Assembly: GCF_036320965.1 (NCBI RefSeq)
Contig: NC_092241.1
Span: forward strand, 23,216,541-23,280,540
DNA from: Panulirus ornatus
Lineage: Eukaryota > Arthropoda > Malacostraca > Decapoda > Palinuridae
Length of the DNA stretch: 64,000 nt
Reading direction: 5' to 3'
In this document: positions 42,877-57,252 of the stretch, piece by piece
How the letters are laid out: each line of letters opens with the position of its first letter
How positions within the stretch are numbered: the first letter of the stretch is position 1
The notes under the pieces: model-generated
The model's database searches: none
What the model was told of the DNA's origin: nothing
Seen by the model: only the letters and a program-made list of their open reading frames with translations
Position numbers and translations under genes: made by a program

Positions 42877-44065
42877 TTCTTTTTCTTTTTTTCTTTGTCG
42901 CTGTCTCCCGCGTTTGCGAGGTAGCGCAAGGAAACAGACGAAAGAAATGGCCCAACCCACCCCCATACACATGTATATACATACGTCCACACACGCAAAT
43001 ATACATACCTACACAGCTTTCCATGGTTTGCCCCAGACGCTTCACATGCCCTGATTCAATCCACTGAGAGCACGTCAACCCCGGTATACCACATCGATCC
43101 AATTCACTCTATTCCTTGCCCTCCTTTCACCCTCCTGCATGTTCAGGCCCCGATCACACAAAATCTTTTTCACTTCATCTTTCCACCTCCAATTTAGTCT
43201 CCCACTTCTCCTCGTTCCCCCCACCTCCGACACATATATCCTCTTGGTCAATCTTTCCTCACTCATTCTCTCCATGTGACCAAACCATTTCAAAACACCC
43301 TCTTCTGCTCTCTCAACCACGCTCTTTTTATTTCCACACATCTCTCTTACCCTTACGTTACTTACTCGATCAAACCACCTCACACCACACATTGTCCTCA
43401 AACATCTCATTTCCAGCACATCCATCCTCCTGCGCACAACTCTATCCATAGCCCACGCATCGCAACCATACAACATTGTTGGAACCACTATTCCTTCAAA
43501 CATACCCATTTTTGCTTTCCGAGATAATGTTCTCGACTTCCACACATTCTTCAAGGCTCCCAGAATTTTCGCCCCCTCCCCCACCCTATGATCCACTTCC
43601 ACTTCCATGGTTCCATCCGCTGCCAGATCCACTCCCAGATATCTAAATAGTTTATTTCCTCCAGTTTTGCTCCATTCAAACTTACCTCCCAGTTGACTTG
43701 ACCCTCAACCCTACTGTACCTAATGACCTTGCTCTTATTCACATTTACTCTTAACTCTCTTCTTTCACACACTTTACCAAACTCAGTCACCAGCTTCTGC
43801 AGTTTCTCACATGAATCAGCCACCAGCCACCAGTATCATCAGCGAACAACAATTGACTCACTTCCCAAGCTCTCTCATCCCCAGCAGACTTCATACTTGC
43901 CCCTCTTTCCAAAACTCTTGCATTCACCTCCCTAACAACCCCATCCATAATCAAATTAAACAACCATGGAGACATCACACACCCCTGCCGCAAACCTACA
44001 TTCACTGAGAACCATTCACTTTCCTCTCTTCCTACACGTACGCATGCCTTGCATCCTCGATAAAA

Positions 44066-44070
<5 letters not shown>
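42869..44070 (-). mobile_element. LINE-A copy A16, RT fragment, young subfamily
   Basis: A minus-strand copy from the [11 protein letters not shown] region of the RT to the short 3' UTR and A-rich tail. A frame at 43075-43632 is intact to the early stop. Indels near 43650 and 43830 break the RT, the latter just after LLFADD. The truncated head gives way to TA at native 'aaacttt'. Confidence 0.93.

Positions 44071-44120
<50 letters not shown>
44071..44120. repeat. (TA)n between A16 and HT2
   Basis: About 50 bp of TA. Confidence 0.96.
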
Positions 44121-44446
<326 letters not shown>

Positions 44447-44764
44447 CTAATAAGGATTATATATGTATTGCCAGGCTTTTACAGCCACAGGCTATCAGAT
44501 TAACCTTGAAGGGTAATATCCTGATATTTGATAACAGTTCTTAAATGTGTTAGAATCTGATCCTTTTTATAAAATCCATTGTTTGAATATTAGTCATTCA
44601 TCGCCTGTGGAACGAAGTATGAATGAAGGAAAGCCTGGACGTCAGCTTAGATAAACTCAACCTTAGCGGTCATAAGGCTTCATCATCATCACCACCATCT
44701 TTGCTTCTTGTAATATCATATATATAACGTGAATGAATTATCAAAGTATAGTTTTAGTTCAAAA
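44447..44764. other. Unassigned sequence
   Basis: Nothing is recognised apart from a small ATC trinucleotide run near 44680. Confidence 0.45.
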
Positions 44765-44885
44765 GATATTTTTTCACTTTCTCCCAAATTCGTAAATACT
44801 TTCCCTTGTCTGTTCTTTTCCCTCTCATTAACCTCTTTATATTTCAATTCAGGCCCGGCCTTGATGTGGACTTTCGTCCCTGACT
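44765..44885 (+). mobile_element. LINE-B relic LB2, 3' end, plus strand
   Basis: Plus-strand sequence matching the reverse complement of the LB1 and LB3 ends: 'ttcactttctcccaaattcg', 'ctctcattaacctct', 'atatttcaattcaggcccgg' and 'ccttgatgtggactttcgtc'. It covers only the last about 120 bp (3' UTR) of LINE-B. Confidence 0.7.
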
Positions 44886-46621
44886 GGAGCCTTCAACATG
44901 GAAAAAAGTTTTCAAATTATTAGAAAAATGATATGAATTGTAGTATCTTTCCAACTTGCCTTTTGAACCGGAATACTAAATGGGTGACACCAATGAGGCA
45001 GATATTGCCCACAATACTTGATAACGCTTGATCTGGATCAGTCTGATGTATGCGATTATCACGTGTGTGAGCGTACGTGCGTGTGTCGTGCACCAGCTTA
45101 GCGGTGTACACTGAATCATGTCGTACAGGTAAACATGAATGTCACCACATGTGCTGTACATCTGGTGTTCTACCAGGTCAGTGGTGTACACGCCTGTTCT
45201 TTGCGTGTGTTAGATACTGTCAACCACATGCTATGTGACGTGCGTCACGTCTGTACCTTTTTGGTTCGTCATTTTACTCCTGTTTTCTCAACAATCTTGT
45301 TATTTTCATAAGCCTTTCGAGTCGTTTGGCCAATGTCTTGTGGTGACGAGGAAGTTCGTCCAACAATGTGCACAATTGGAAAAGATTATTCGATTTTTTT
45401 TTTCAATTTACTGACCATAGCCTTTAGCCATCACTGTATGATAGATATTGAGAAAATATATGTATAGTATTTCTACCTTGCTATTTCACCCCCTGGTCTT
45501 GTATGTAGATGTGTTCGTGTATTTGAACAACTGCAGAAGCAACATAATGGAATTTGCATACTCGTGATAGTTTGAAGCGGTCTCTTTCCTGCCCAGGGAG
45601 AGCGTTAGATGACGTCATATCATGTTTTGTTGTAAATCAAGCTTCACTAGAATGGTTAATGTGTGTGTTGTGGGGGGGGGGGGATTAACATAATCAGAGC
45701 GGTCATTGCGTGATATAATCATGTGTGACCAGATCATTAACACACCTTAATTAATCATAGTCGTTGATGTGTGACGGGGTCTTCAACACACCCAAAGTGG
45801 ATAGTGTGAGACTGGATCATTATCACATCTGAACCAGAATGATCAGTGTGGGAGGGTACCATTAACGTAGCAGAAGTGGTGAGTCTGGGACGGAGGTCCT
45901 TAACATACCTCAACCAGAGTGGTCAGTCTGGGACGGGGTCATTAAGACCACCACATAGGACTAGGTGATCATCACACTGTAACTGACAGTCTAACAATCT
46001 CCTAAATTCTAGAGGATCACATCATCAACAATTGCTGTTCTATATCCATCATCATCCTTGGCCAATAGTAGCATAAATGTTGTAGAATTATCCAAGATAT
46101 AACATTTCGAAGGACCAGCCTCATTTGCATATCTGCCAGACTAGCTCTACCCTCACTGCTACTAATCTTTGAGATGATGGTGTCACAATTTTCTTTTTGA
46201 GGTTTCCAGATCATGTCAAACATATCAGCCTGAGGTCTGAGGTGACATTAACATTGACCTCCAAGCTTTGGTTTCAAAATGACACAAATATTTCCCCAGT
46301 ATCTTAAGGTTTCCAGCTGCAGGAGTCTACGATGTCACTTTTTCTAACATCGGAGTGATACAGGAGGATGGCACTACGACCCAGGAAAGGTGTCAGAGGA
46401 AAGTAATTCATCGCAGAATCAGATGCCTTCAAGAGGTCGGAATTCTTACTGGCTGCGAGTCGGGGTTAGAGTTGGGGGAAGGAGGAGGAGGAGGAGGAGG
46501 TAAGAAGGAAATCAGTCCTCTAAATCAGTTGGAAATTTTAGGCTCTCACTTAAAGAAGGCAGAGTAGGTCAGCGTTTGTTGGCTGTAAAGATCATTTCTT
46601 CTTTTTTATCTTACGTTTGGA
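44886..46621. other. Unassigned sequence with a degenerate tandem repeat
   Basis: No gene is seen. A degenerate repeat of about 43 bp ('gtggtcagtctgggacgggg' plus 'tcattaacacacct') has roughly six copies at about 45697-45950, next to a run of about 12 G residues at 45672-45683. A GGA-type run lies near 46480. The rest has ordinary complexity. Confidence 0.5.
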
Positions 46622-46627
46622 GGATCC

Positions 46628-47290
46628 ATTCACGGACACAAGTCCACGTCAAAGCCGAGCCTTAACTGAAATATAGAGAAGATTATGAAATGGAAAAATA
46701 AGAGACAAAGGATAGCATGTAAGAATTTTGGAGAGAGGAAAAGAAAACTGTCTTTTTATTATGCCAGGTCATAGTTATTGGGAAAGACATGAGGAGATAC
46801 GGTTCCAAAGCTTCTTGGTGTAGAGAAAGAAACAATTATCAAAACAGCCCACCCTTGAGTTGCCAACGCCACATAGTATTCATGTAACGCATCAGTATTG
46901 CGTGGTCTAGCTAGTGGTGGAGGCACACAAGCAGCCAGCTCTAGTGAGCAAAAAGCAAAAATAAAACCTACAGAAGAGCAAAAAGTGAACCAATATTGCA
47001 GCGTAGAGCAAGGGGGTCCCGTTTGGAAGTTTGCCTAGGAGAGTTTATTGGTAAGACCGCTTTCATTTCAAATCTTGTCTAGTGAAGATGCAGAGCTAGA
47101 ACCACCCCAGATGTGAGAGCAGTACTCCATATAAGAACCAATCAATTCTTTTTATAAACGAGACAACTGTTCAGAAGAATAGAAGTTTCGACATCTAGAC
47201 AGGACACCCAGTTTCTTAGAGGCAGACTTAGTTATTTCCGTAATGTAGGATTACCAAAACAGAGAAGATGTTATAGTTATACCAAGCATG
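46628..47290 (-). mobile_element. LINE-B relic LB3
   Basis: A minus-strand relic of the 3' coding end and 3' UTR of LINE-B. One frame reads YMEYCSHIWGG from about 47110-47140, the conserved RT thumb-side motif of jockey/CR1-like LINEs. The region antisense to 'tcatagttattgggaaagac' encodes the terminal FPNNYDL-like motif. Frames are broken throughout. It is separated by about 400 bp from LB4, in the same orientation. Confidence 0.78.
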
Positions 47291-47689
47291 GACCAGTGGA
47301 TCACGTCCCGCACTGTGACCTGGCTGACCCATAACTTAGCTCCTGTTTTCCCATCACGTTAAGTATAATGTTTGGAATATCTTTAATTCTGTCACCATGT
47401 TTAACTCTTGATCAGTGTAAAGACTACTACGAGAAGGAAATGTAACCACAGGATCATGACGTCACGGCATTTCTATCGCCTGAATATATGATAATGTTAA
47501 AAGCATAAAGAGATAGAACAAAAACGTCCGGGAAGACATGTTGGCTTATAATGAAGTTACCTGAAGTGAAGTGAGACCACAATTCAGTTTCATCTAATTA
47601 ATGAAAGCCTAGAGAATGATAATGACTGAATAGTCTCTTTCTAGATTAAGCAATGTTTAACCCAGTTTTACTTTTTTCTCCTTAAGTGA
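47291..47689. other. Unassigned sequence between LB3 and LB4
   Basis: Nothing is recognised; no frame or repeat. Confidence 0.45.
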
Positions 47690-47760
47690 GATATTGAGTG
47701 GTTAATGAGAGGGGAGAACAGACGAGGAAAAGTTTTTACGAATTTTAGAGAAAGTGTTTT

Positions 47761-50704
47761 ATATAAAGTACCAAGTCATAGTTATATAAAGTGCCAAGTC
47801 ATAGTTATATAAAGTACCAAGTCATAGTTATATAAAGTGCCAAGTCATAGTTATATAAAGTGCCAAGTCATAGTTATATAAAGTACCAAGTCATAGTTAT
47901 ATAAAGTGCCAAGTCATAGTTATATAAAGTGCCAAGTCATAGTTATATAAAGTACCAAGTCATAGTTATATAAAGTGCCAAGTCATAGTTATATAAAGTA
48001 CCAAGTCATAGTTATATAAAGTGCCAAGTCATAGTTATATAAAGTACCAAGTCATAGTTATATAAAGTGCCAAGATAGTTATATAAAGTACCAAGTCATA
48101 GTTATATAAAGTGCCAAGTCATAGTTATATAAAGTGCCAAGTCATAGTTATATAAAGTACCAAGTCATAGTTATATAAAGTACCAAGTCATAGTTATATA
48201 AAGTGCCAAGTCATAGTTATATAAAGTGCCAAGTCATAGTTATATAAAGTACCAAGTCATAGTTATATAAAGTACCAAGTCATAGTTATATAAAGTGCCA
48301 AGTCATAGTTATATAAAGTGCCAAGTCATAGTTATATAAAGTACCAAGTCATAGTTATATAAAGTACCAAGTCATAGTTATATAAAGTGCCAAGTCATAG
48401 TTATATAAAGTACCAAGTCATAGTTATATAAAGTGCCAAGTCATAGTTATATAAAGTACCAAGTCATAGTTATATAAAGTACCAAGTCATAGTTATATAA
48501 AGTACCAAGTCATAGTTATATAAAGTACCAAGTCATAGTTATATAAAGTACCAAGTCATAGTTATATAAAGTACCAAGTCATAGTTATACAAAGTGCCAA
48601 GTCATAGTTATATAAAGTGCCAAGTCATAGTTATATAAAGTGCCAAGTCATAGTTATATAAAGTACCAAGTCATAGTTATATAAAGTGCCAAGTCATAGT
48701 TATATAAAGTGCCAAGTCATAGTTATATAAAGTACCAAGTCATAGTTATATAAAGTACCAAGTCATAGTTATATAAAGTGCCAAGTCATAGTTATATAAA
48801 GTACCAAGTCATAGTTATATAAAGTGCCAAGTCATAGTTATATAAAGTACCAAGTCATAGTTATATAAAGTACCAAGTCATAGTTATATAAAGTACCAAG
48901 TCGTAGTTATATAAAGTACTAAGTCATAGTTATATAAAGTACCAAGTCATAGTTATATAAAGTACCAAGTCATAGTTATATAAAGTACCAAGTCATAGTT
49001 ATATAAAGTACCAAGTCATAGTTATATAAAGTACCAAGTCATAGTTATATAAAGTACCAAGTCATAGTTATATAAAGTGCCAAGTCATAGTTATATAAAG
49101 TACCAAGTCATAGTTATATAAAGTACCAAGTCATAGTTATATAAAGTACCAAGTCATAGTTATATAAAGTGCCAAGTCATAGTTATATAAAGTACCAAGT
49201 CATAGTTATATAAAGTACCAAGTCATAGTTATATAAAGTGCCAAGTCATAGTTATATAAAGTACCAAGTCATAGTTATATAAAGTACCAAGTCATAGTTA
49301 TATAAAGTACCAAGTCATAGTTATATAAAGTGCCAAGTCATAGTTATATAAAGTACCAAGTCATAGTTATATAAAGTACCAAGTCGTAGTTATATAAAGT
49401 ACTAAGTCATAGTTATATAAAGTACCAAGTCATAGTTATATAAAGTACCAAGTCATAGTTATATAAAGTGCCAAGTCATAGTTATATAAAGTACCAAGTC
49501 ATAGTTATATAAAGTACCAAGTCATAGTTATATAAAGTACCAAGTCATAGTTATATAAAGTACCAAGTCATAGTTATATAAAGCGCCAAGTCATAGTTAT
49601 ATAAAGTACCAAGTCATAGTTATATAAAGTATTAAGTCATAGTTATATAAAGTGCCAAGTCATAGTTATATAAAGTACCAAGTCATAGTTATATAAAGTG
49701 CCAAGTCATAGTTATATAAAGTGCCAAGTCATAGTTATATAAAGTGCCAAGTCATAGTTATATAAAGTACCAAGTCATAGTTATATAAAGTGCCAAGTCA
49801 TAGTTATACAAAGTGCCAAGTCATAGTTATATAAAGTACCAAGTCATAGTTATATAAAGTGCCAAGTCATAGTTATATAAAGTGCCAAGTCATAGTTATA
49901 TAAAGTGCCAAGTCATAGTTATATACAGTGCCAAGTCATAGTTATATACAGTGCCAAGTCATAGTTATATAAAGCACCAAGTCATAGTTATATAAAGTGC
50001 CAAGTCATAGTCATATAAAGTGCCAAGTCATAGTTATATAAAGTGCCAAGTCATAGTTATATAAAGTGCCAAGTCATAGTTATATAAAGTGCCAAGTCAT
50101 AGTTATATAAAGTACCAAGTCATAGTTATATAAAGTGCCAAGTCATAGTTATATAAAGTGCCAAGTCATAGTTATATAAAGTGCCAAGTCATAGTTATAT
50201 AAAGTGCCAAGTCATATTTATATAAAGTACCAAGTCATAGTTATATAAAGTGCCAAGTCATAGTTATATAAAGTGCCAAGTCATAGTTATATAAAGTGCC
50301 AAGTCATAGTTATATGAAGTGCCAAGTCATAGTTATATAAAGTGCCAAGTCATAGTTATATAAAGTGCCAAGTCATAGTTATATAAAGTGCCAAGTCATA
50401 GTTATATAAAGTACCCAGTCATAGTTATATAAAGTGCCAAGTCATAGTTATATAAAGTGCCAAGTCATAGTTATATAAAGTACCAAGTCATAGTTATATA
50501 AAGTACCAAGTCATAGTTATATAAAGTGCCAAGTCATAGTTATATAAAGTACCAAGTCATAGTTATATAAAGTGCCAAGTCATAGTTATATAAAGTGCCA
50601 AGTCATAGTTATATAAAGTACCAAGTCATAGTTATATAAAGTACCAAGTCATAGTTATATAAAGTGCCAAGTCATATTTATATAAAGTGCCAAGTCATAG
50701 TTAT
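47761..50704. repeat. 23-bp minisatellite, about 128 units
   Basis: The unit is 'ccaagtcatagttatataaa' plus 'gtg' or 'gta', with strict 23-bp periodicity over 2.9 kb. The G/A alternative at one position varies from unit to unit; rarer variants include 'tcgtag', 'actaag', 'tatttata', 'tatacaaa' and 'tatacagt'. One unit (near 48071) lacks two bases. The flank at 50685-50720, 'ccaagtcatagttattggga', shows that the unit was born from the antisense of the LINE-B FPNNYDL codons. It is not CRISPR: there are no spacers. Confidence 0.97.
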
Positions 50705-51735
50705 TGGGAAAGCCATAAAACGGTAGAGAGTACCAAAGCTTCGTGGTGTAGGGATTGAAATAGTTATCAAAACTGTCCAACCTTGAGTTGCTATCGGCCG
50801 CATGGTAACGATGTGACGCAGCCGCTTATCGAGCATTGCGTGGTGATGACACACAAGCAAAAAACAAAGTAATACCTGTAGAAGAAGGAAAGTGAACCAA
50901 CTTCGCGGTGTAGGGCAAACGGGCTAAGCTTTGAAGTTAGTCAGGGAGAGTTGGTAAGTCGAATCACTTTCCACTCGACTTTGTCATGTAAGGTAGCAGA
51001 GATAAAACTACTCCAGATGTGAGAGCAGTATTCCAAACAAGGATGAATCAGTCCTTTGTGTAAAAGAAGCAACTGTTCGGGAAAAGAAATTTCGAAATTC
51101 CGAAATCTAAAAATGCCCCCAATTTCTTAAAAACAGACTTTGGTATTTCTGTAATGTGGAGTTTCTAAATTAAAGTGGGTGTTACAGTAATACAAGTATG
51201 TTCATTAAGTTAAAGAGTTGGAATTACGGAGTCATTGAAGAAGAGACGAGAGTTGGGAGCTGTTTTCGATACATAAATGAGCAGAAACTGGGTCTTGGAG
51301 GCATTAAACTTAACCAGATTTTGTCTACCTCATAGTGATATTTTGTCCAAGTCTAAGTTTATGGAGGAAGTTGTGTCGAGACTACATGCAGACCGAGTGA
51401 GAGAAAAGGGAACAGAATTAAAGGATGTGGATGAATGCAGTGTTGAGTCGTCAGCATATAAATGCATTTGGTTGTTTGTATAAAAAAAGGAAATTAATGA
51501 TAAAAAGGAGAAAAATGTAAGAGACAAGACAGAACCTTGAGGGACACCAATGTTGCTGGAGAAATGGGAGAGGCTCATTTATCTACTACTATAGAGACAG
51601 ATCGGTCACAGAGGAAGCTAGATATGATGGAGCAAAGTGAGGGAGGGAAGCCAAAAGAGGGGAGCTTAGAGATAAGACCCCGATGCCACACCCTGTCAAA
51701 AGATTTGAATATGCCAAGGCAACTACATAGGATTC
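50705..51735 (-). pseudogene. LINE-B reverse transcriptase, degraded
   Basis: On the minus strand, recognisable RT blocks appear in the right order but in different frames: FDRVWHRGL, VPQGSVLS, LYADDSTLHSS (frame at 51330-51578, with both catalytic Asp), LVKFNASKTQFL, LLLLHKGLIHPCLEYCSHIW, and the C-terminal FDNYFNPYTTKLWYSLP. The order and spacing fit a non-LTR RT that would copy its own RNA at target DNA. Nothing upstream of motif A is recognisable. It is unrelated in sequence to LINE-A, which has FADD instead of YADD. Confidence 0.8.
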
Positions 51736-53510
<1,775 letters not shown>

Positions 53511-54132
53511 TTTTTTTTTTTTATACTTTGTCGCTGTCTCCCGCGTTTGCGAGGTAGCGCAAGGAAACAGACGAAAGAAATGGCCCAAACCACCCCATAC
53601 ACATGTATATACATACGTCCACACACACGCAAATATACATACCTACACAGCTTTCCATGGTTTACCCCAGACGCTTCACATGCCTTGAATCAATCCACTG
53701 ACAGCACGTCAACCCCGGTATACCACATCGCTCCAATTCACTCTATTCCTTGCCCTCCTTTCACCCTCCTGCATGTTCAGGCCCCGATCACACAAAATCT
53801 TTTTCACTCCATCTTTCCACCTCCAATTTGGTCTCCCTCTTCTCCTCGTTCCCTCCACCTCCGACACATATATTCTCTTGGTCAATCTTTCCTCACTCAT
53901 TCTCTCCATGTGCCCCAACCATTTCAAAACACCCTCTTCTGCTCTCTCAACCACGCTCTTTTTATTTCCACACATCTCTCTTACCCTTATGTTACTTACT
54001 CGATCAAACCACCTCACACCACATATTGTCCTCAAACATCTCATTTCCAGCACATCCATCCTCCTGCGCACAACTCTATCCATAGCCCACGTCTCGCAAA
54101 CATACAACATTGTTGGAACCAATATTCCTTCA

Positions 54133-54136
<4 letters not shown>
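53511..54136 (-). mobile_element. LINE-A copy A17, RT C-terminal fragment, young subfamily
   Basis: A minus-strand copy from [11 protein letters not shown] to the short 3' UTR and A tail (T run at 53511-53522). The frame is open to the early stop and nearly identical to A02 and A07. Its head dissolves into TA at 'ccttcaaaca'. It lies just left of A18 in the same orientation. Confidence 0.93.
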
Positions 54137-54227
<91 letters not shown>

Positions 54228-54233
54228 TTTTTT
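54137..54233. repeat. (TA)n then T(n) between A17 and A18
   Basis: About 74 bp of TA and 23 T residues. The T run with TA is the tail of A18 on the minus strand. Confidence 0.96.
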
Positions 54234-54510
54234 CTGTCTCCCGCGTTTGCGAGGTAGCGCAAGGAAACAGACGAAAGAAATGGCCCAACCCACCCCCATA
54301 ACCATGTATATACATACGTCCACACACGCAAATATACATACCTACACAGCTTTCCATGGTTTACCCCAGACGCTTCACATGCCATGATTCAATCCACTGA
54401 CAGCACGTCAACCCCGGTATACCACATCGCTCCAATTCACTCTATTCCTTGCCCTCCTTTCACCCTCCTGCATGTTCAGGCCCCGATCACACAAAATCTT
54501 TTTTACTCCA

Positions 54511-54513
<3 letters not shown>
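54234..54513 (-). mobile_element. LINE-A copy A18, very short 3' fragment
   Basis: A minus-strand copy holding only the last codons (from [11 protein letters not shown]), the early stop and the short 3' UTR. It is nearly identical to the matching part of A17 and A11. The head is replaced by TA at 'actccatct'. Confidence 0.92.

Positions 54514-54599
<86 letters not shown>
54514..54599. repeat. (TA)n between A18 and A19
   Basis: About 85 bp of TA separating two truncated heads in opposite orientation. Confidence 0.96.
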
Positions 54600-54601
<2 letters not shown>

Positions 54602-56637
54602 GGAGGTGATAACAAGTAGTGGTGATGGGAGATGAGAGTGAGTATTTTTCAGGTTTGTTGAATGTGCTTGATAATGGAGTGGCAGATATAGGGTGTTCTG
54701 GTCGAGTTAGTGTACAAAGTGAGAGGGTTAGGGAGAGTGATTCGGTAAACAGAGAAGAGTTAGCAAAAGCTTTGCCGGCAAGGCAGCGGGTTTTGGATGG
54801 TATTGCAGCGGAATCTATTAGAAAAGGGGGTGACTGTGTTGTTGACTGGTTGGTAAGGTTATTTAACGTATGTATGACTCATGGTGAGGTGCCTGAGGAT
54901 TGGCGAAATGCTTGCATAGTGCCATTGTACAAAGGCAAAGGGGATAAAAGTGAGTGCTCAAATTACAGAGGTATATGTTTGTTGAGTATTCCTGGGAAAT
55001 TATATGGGAGGGTATTGATTGAGAGGGTGAAGGCATGTACAGAGCATCAGATTGGGGAAGAGCATTGTGGTTTCAGAGGATGTGTGGATCAGGTGTTTGC
55101 TTTGAAGAATGTATGTGAGAAATACTTAGAAAAGCAAATGGGTTTCTATGTAGCATTTATCGATCTGGAGAAGGCATATGATAGAGTTGATAAAAATGCT
55201 CGATGGAAGGTATTAAGAATATATGGTGTGAGAGGCAAGTTGTTAGAGCGGTGAAACGTTTTTATCGAGGAATTAATGCATGTGTACGAGTAGGAAGAGA
55301 GGAAAGTGATTGGTTCTAAGTGAATGTCGGTTTGCGGCAGGGGTGCGTGATGTCTCCATGGCTGTTTAATTTGTTTATGGATGGGGCTGTTAGGGAAGTG
55401 AATGCAAGAGTTTTGGAGAGATGGGCAAGGATGCAGTCTGTTGTGAATGAGAGAGCTTGGGAAGTGAGTCAGTTGTTGTTCGCTGATGATACACCGCTGG
55501 TGGGTGATTCGGGTGAGAAACTGCAGAAGCTGGTGACGGAGTTTAGTAAAGTGTGTGAAAGAAGAAAGCTGAGAGTAAATGTGAATAAGAGCAAGGTTAT
55601 TAGGTGCAGTAGGGTTGAGGGTCAAGTCAATTGGGAGGTAAGTTTGAATGGAGAAAAACTGGAGGAAGTGAAGTGTTTTAGATATCTGGGAATGGACTTG
55701 GTAGCGGATGCAACCATGGAAGCGGAAGTGAATCATAGGGTGGAGGAGGGGGCGAAAGTTCTGGGAGTGTTGAAGAATGTGTGGAAGTCGAGAATATTAT
55801 CTCGAGAGGCAAAAATGGGTATGTTTGAAGGAATAGTGGTTCCAACAATGTGATATGATGCGAGGCGTGGGCTATGGATAGAGTTGTGCTGAGGAGGGTG
55901 GATATGCTGGAAATGAGATGTTTGAGGATAATATGTGGTGTGAGGTGGTTTGATCGAGTAAGTAATGTAAGGGTAAGAGAGATGTGTGGAAATAAAAAGA
56001 GTGTGGTTGAGAGAGCAGAAGAAGGTGTTTTGAAATGGTTTGGTCACATCGAGAGAATGAGTGAGGAAAGATTGACCAAGAGGATATATGTGTCAGAGGT
56101 GGAGGGAACGAGAAGTGGGAGACCAAATTGGAGGTGGAAAGATGGAGTGAAAAAGATTTTGAGTGATCGGGGCCTGAACATGCAGGAGGGTGAAAGGCGT
56201 GCAAGGAATAGAGTGAATTCGAACGAAATGGTATACCGGGGTCGACGTGCTGTCAATGGATTGAATCAGGGCATATGAAGCATCTGGGGTAAACCATGGA
56301 AAGTTCTGTGGAGGCCTGGACGTGGAAAGGGAGCTGTGGTTTCGGGCATTATTGCTTGACAGCTAGAGACTGAGTGTGAATGAATGGGGCCTTTGTTGTT
56401 TTTTCCTAGCGCTACCTCGCACAGATGAGGGGGGAGGGGGATGTTATTCCATGTGTGGTGAGGTGGCGCTGGGAATGAATAATGGCAGACAGTGTGAATT
56501 GTGCGCATGTGTATATATGTATGTGTCTGTGTGTGTATATATATGTGTGCATTGAGATGTATGGGTATGTATATTTGCATGTGTGGACGTGTATGTATAT
56601 ACATGTGTATGGGGGTGGGTTGGGCCACTTCTTTCGT
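54600..56637 (+). mobile_element. LINE-A copy A19, RT and long 3' UTR
   Basis: It starts at 'gggaggtgataacaagtag' (linker GEVITSSG), then carries the RT in three frames (54619-55254, 55320-55853, 55874-56278) and the long 3' UTR. Motif C is LLFADDTPLVGD. The RGRRAV read-through C-terminus ends NGLNQGI. At 56637 the 3' UTR stops at 'cttctttcgt' and passes directly into a minus-strand HT element instead of its own last about 40 bp. Confidence 0.92.
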
Positions 56638-57156
<519 letters not shown>

Positions 57157-57233
<77 letters not shown>

Positions 57234-57252
57234 TTATATGTATCTATGTATA
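57157..57252. repeat. TA-rich tract between MT and A20
   Basis: About 70 bp of TA grading into 'tatatgtatctatgtatata', which overlaps the native 'gtatacgtatgtaagtagg' of LINE-A. Confidence 0.93.

Larger units (their letters stand above)
47690..51735 (-). mobile_element. LINE-B copy LB4, split by a minisatellite
   Basis: The minus-strand copy runs from RT motif A (FDRVWHRGLISKLPSFGF, about 51640-51700) through motif B (VPQGSVLS, about 51520-51545) and motif C (YADDSTLHSS, about 51420-51450) to KGLIHPCLEYCSHIW (about 51010-51060) and PYTTKLWYSLP...FPNNYDL (about 50700-50770). There a 2.9-kb minisatellite begins. The 3' UTR-like remainder is at 47690-47760. Several frameshifts and stops make it a pseudogene. 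The motifs point to the jockey/CR1 group; exact clade uncertain. Confidence 0.82.

Noticed and set aside
46355..46567. 70-codon ORF with a Gly run
   Set aside because: The Gly run comes from a short GGA repeat; no other coding evidence.
47761..50704. CRISPR-like array of regular direct repeats
   Set aside because: Units are contiguous at 23 bp with no spacers, there are no cas genes and the DNA is eukaryotic; the unit derives from LINE-B coding sequence.
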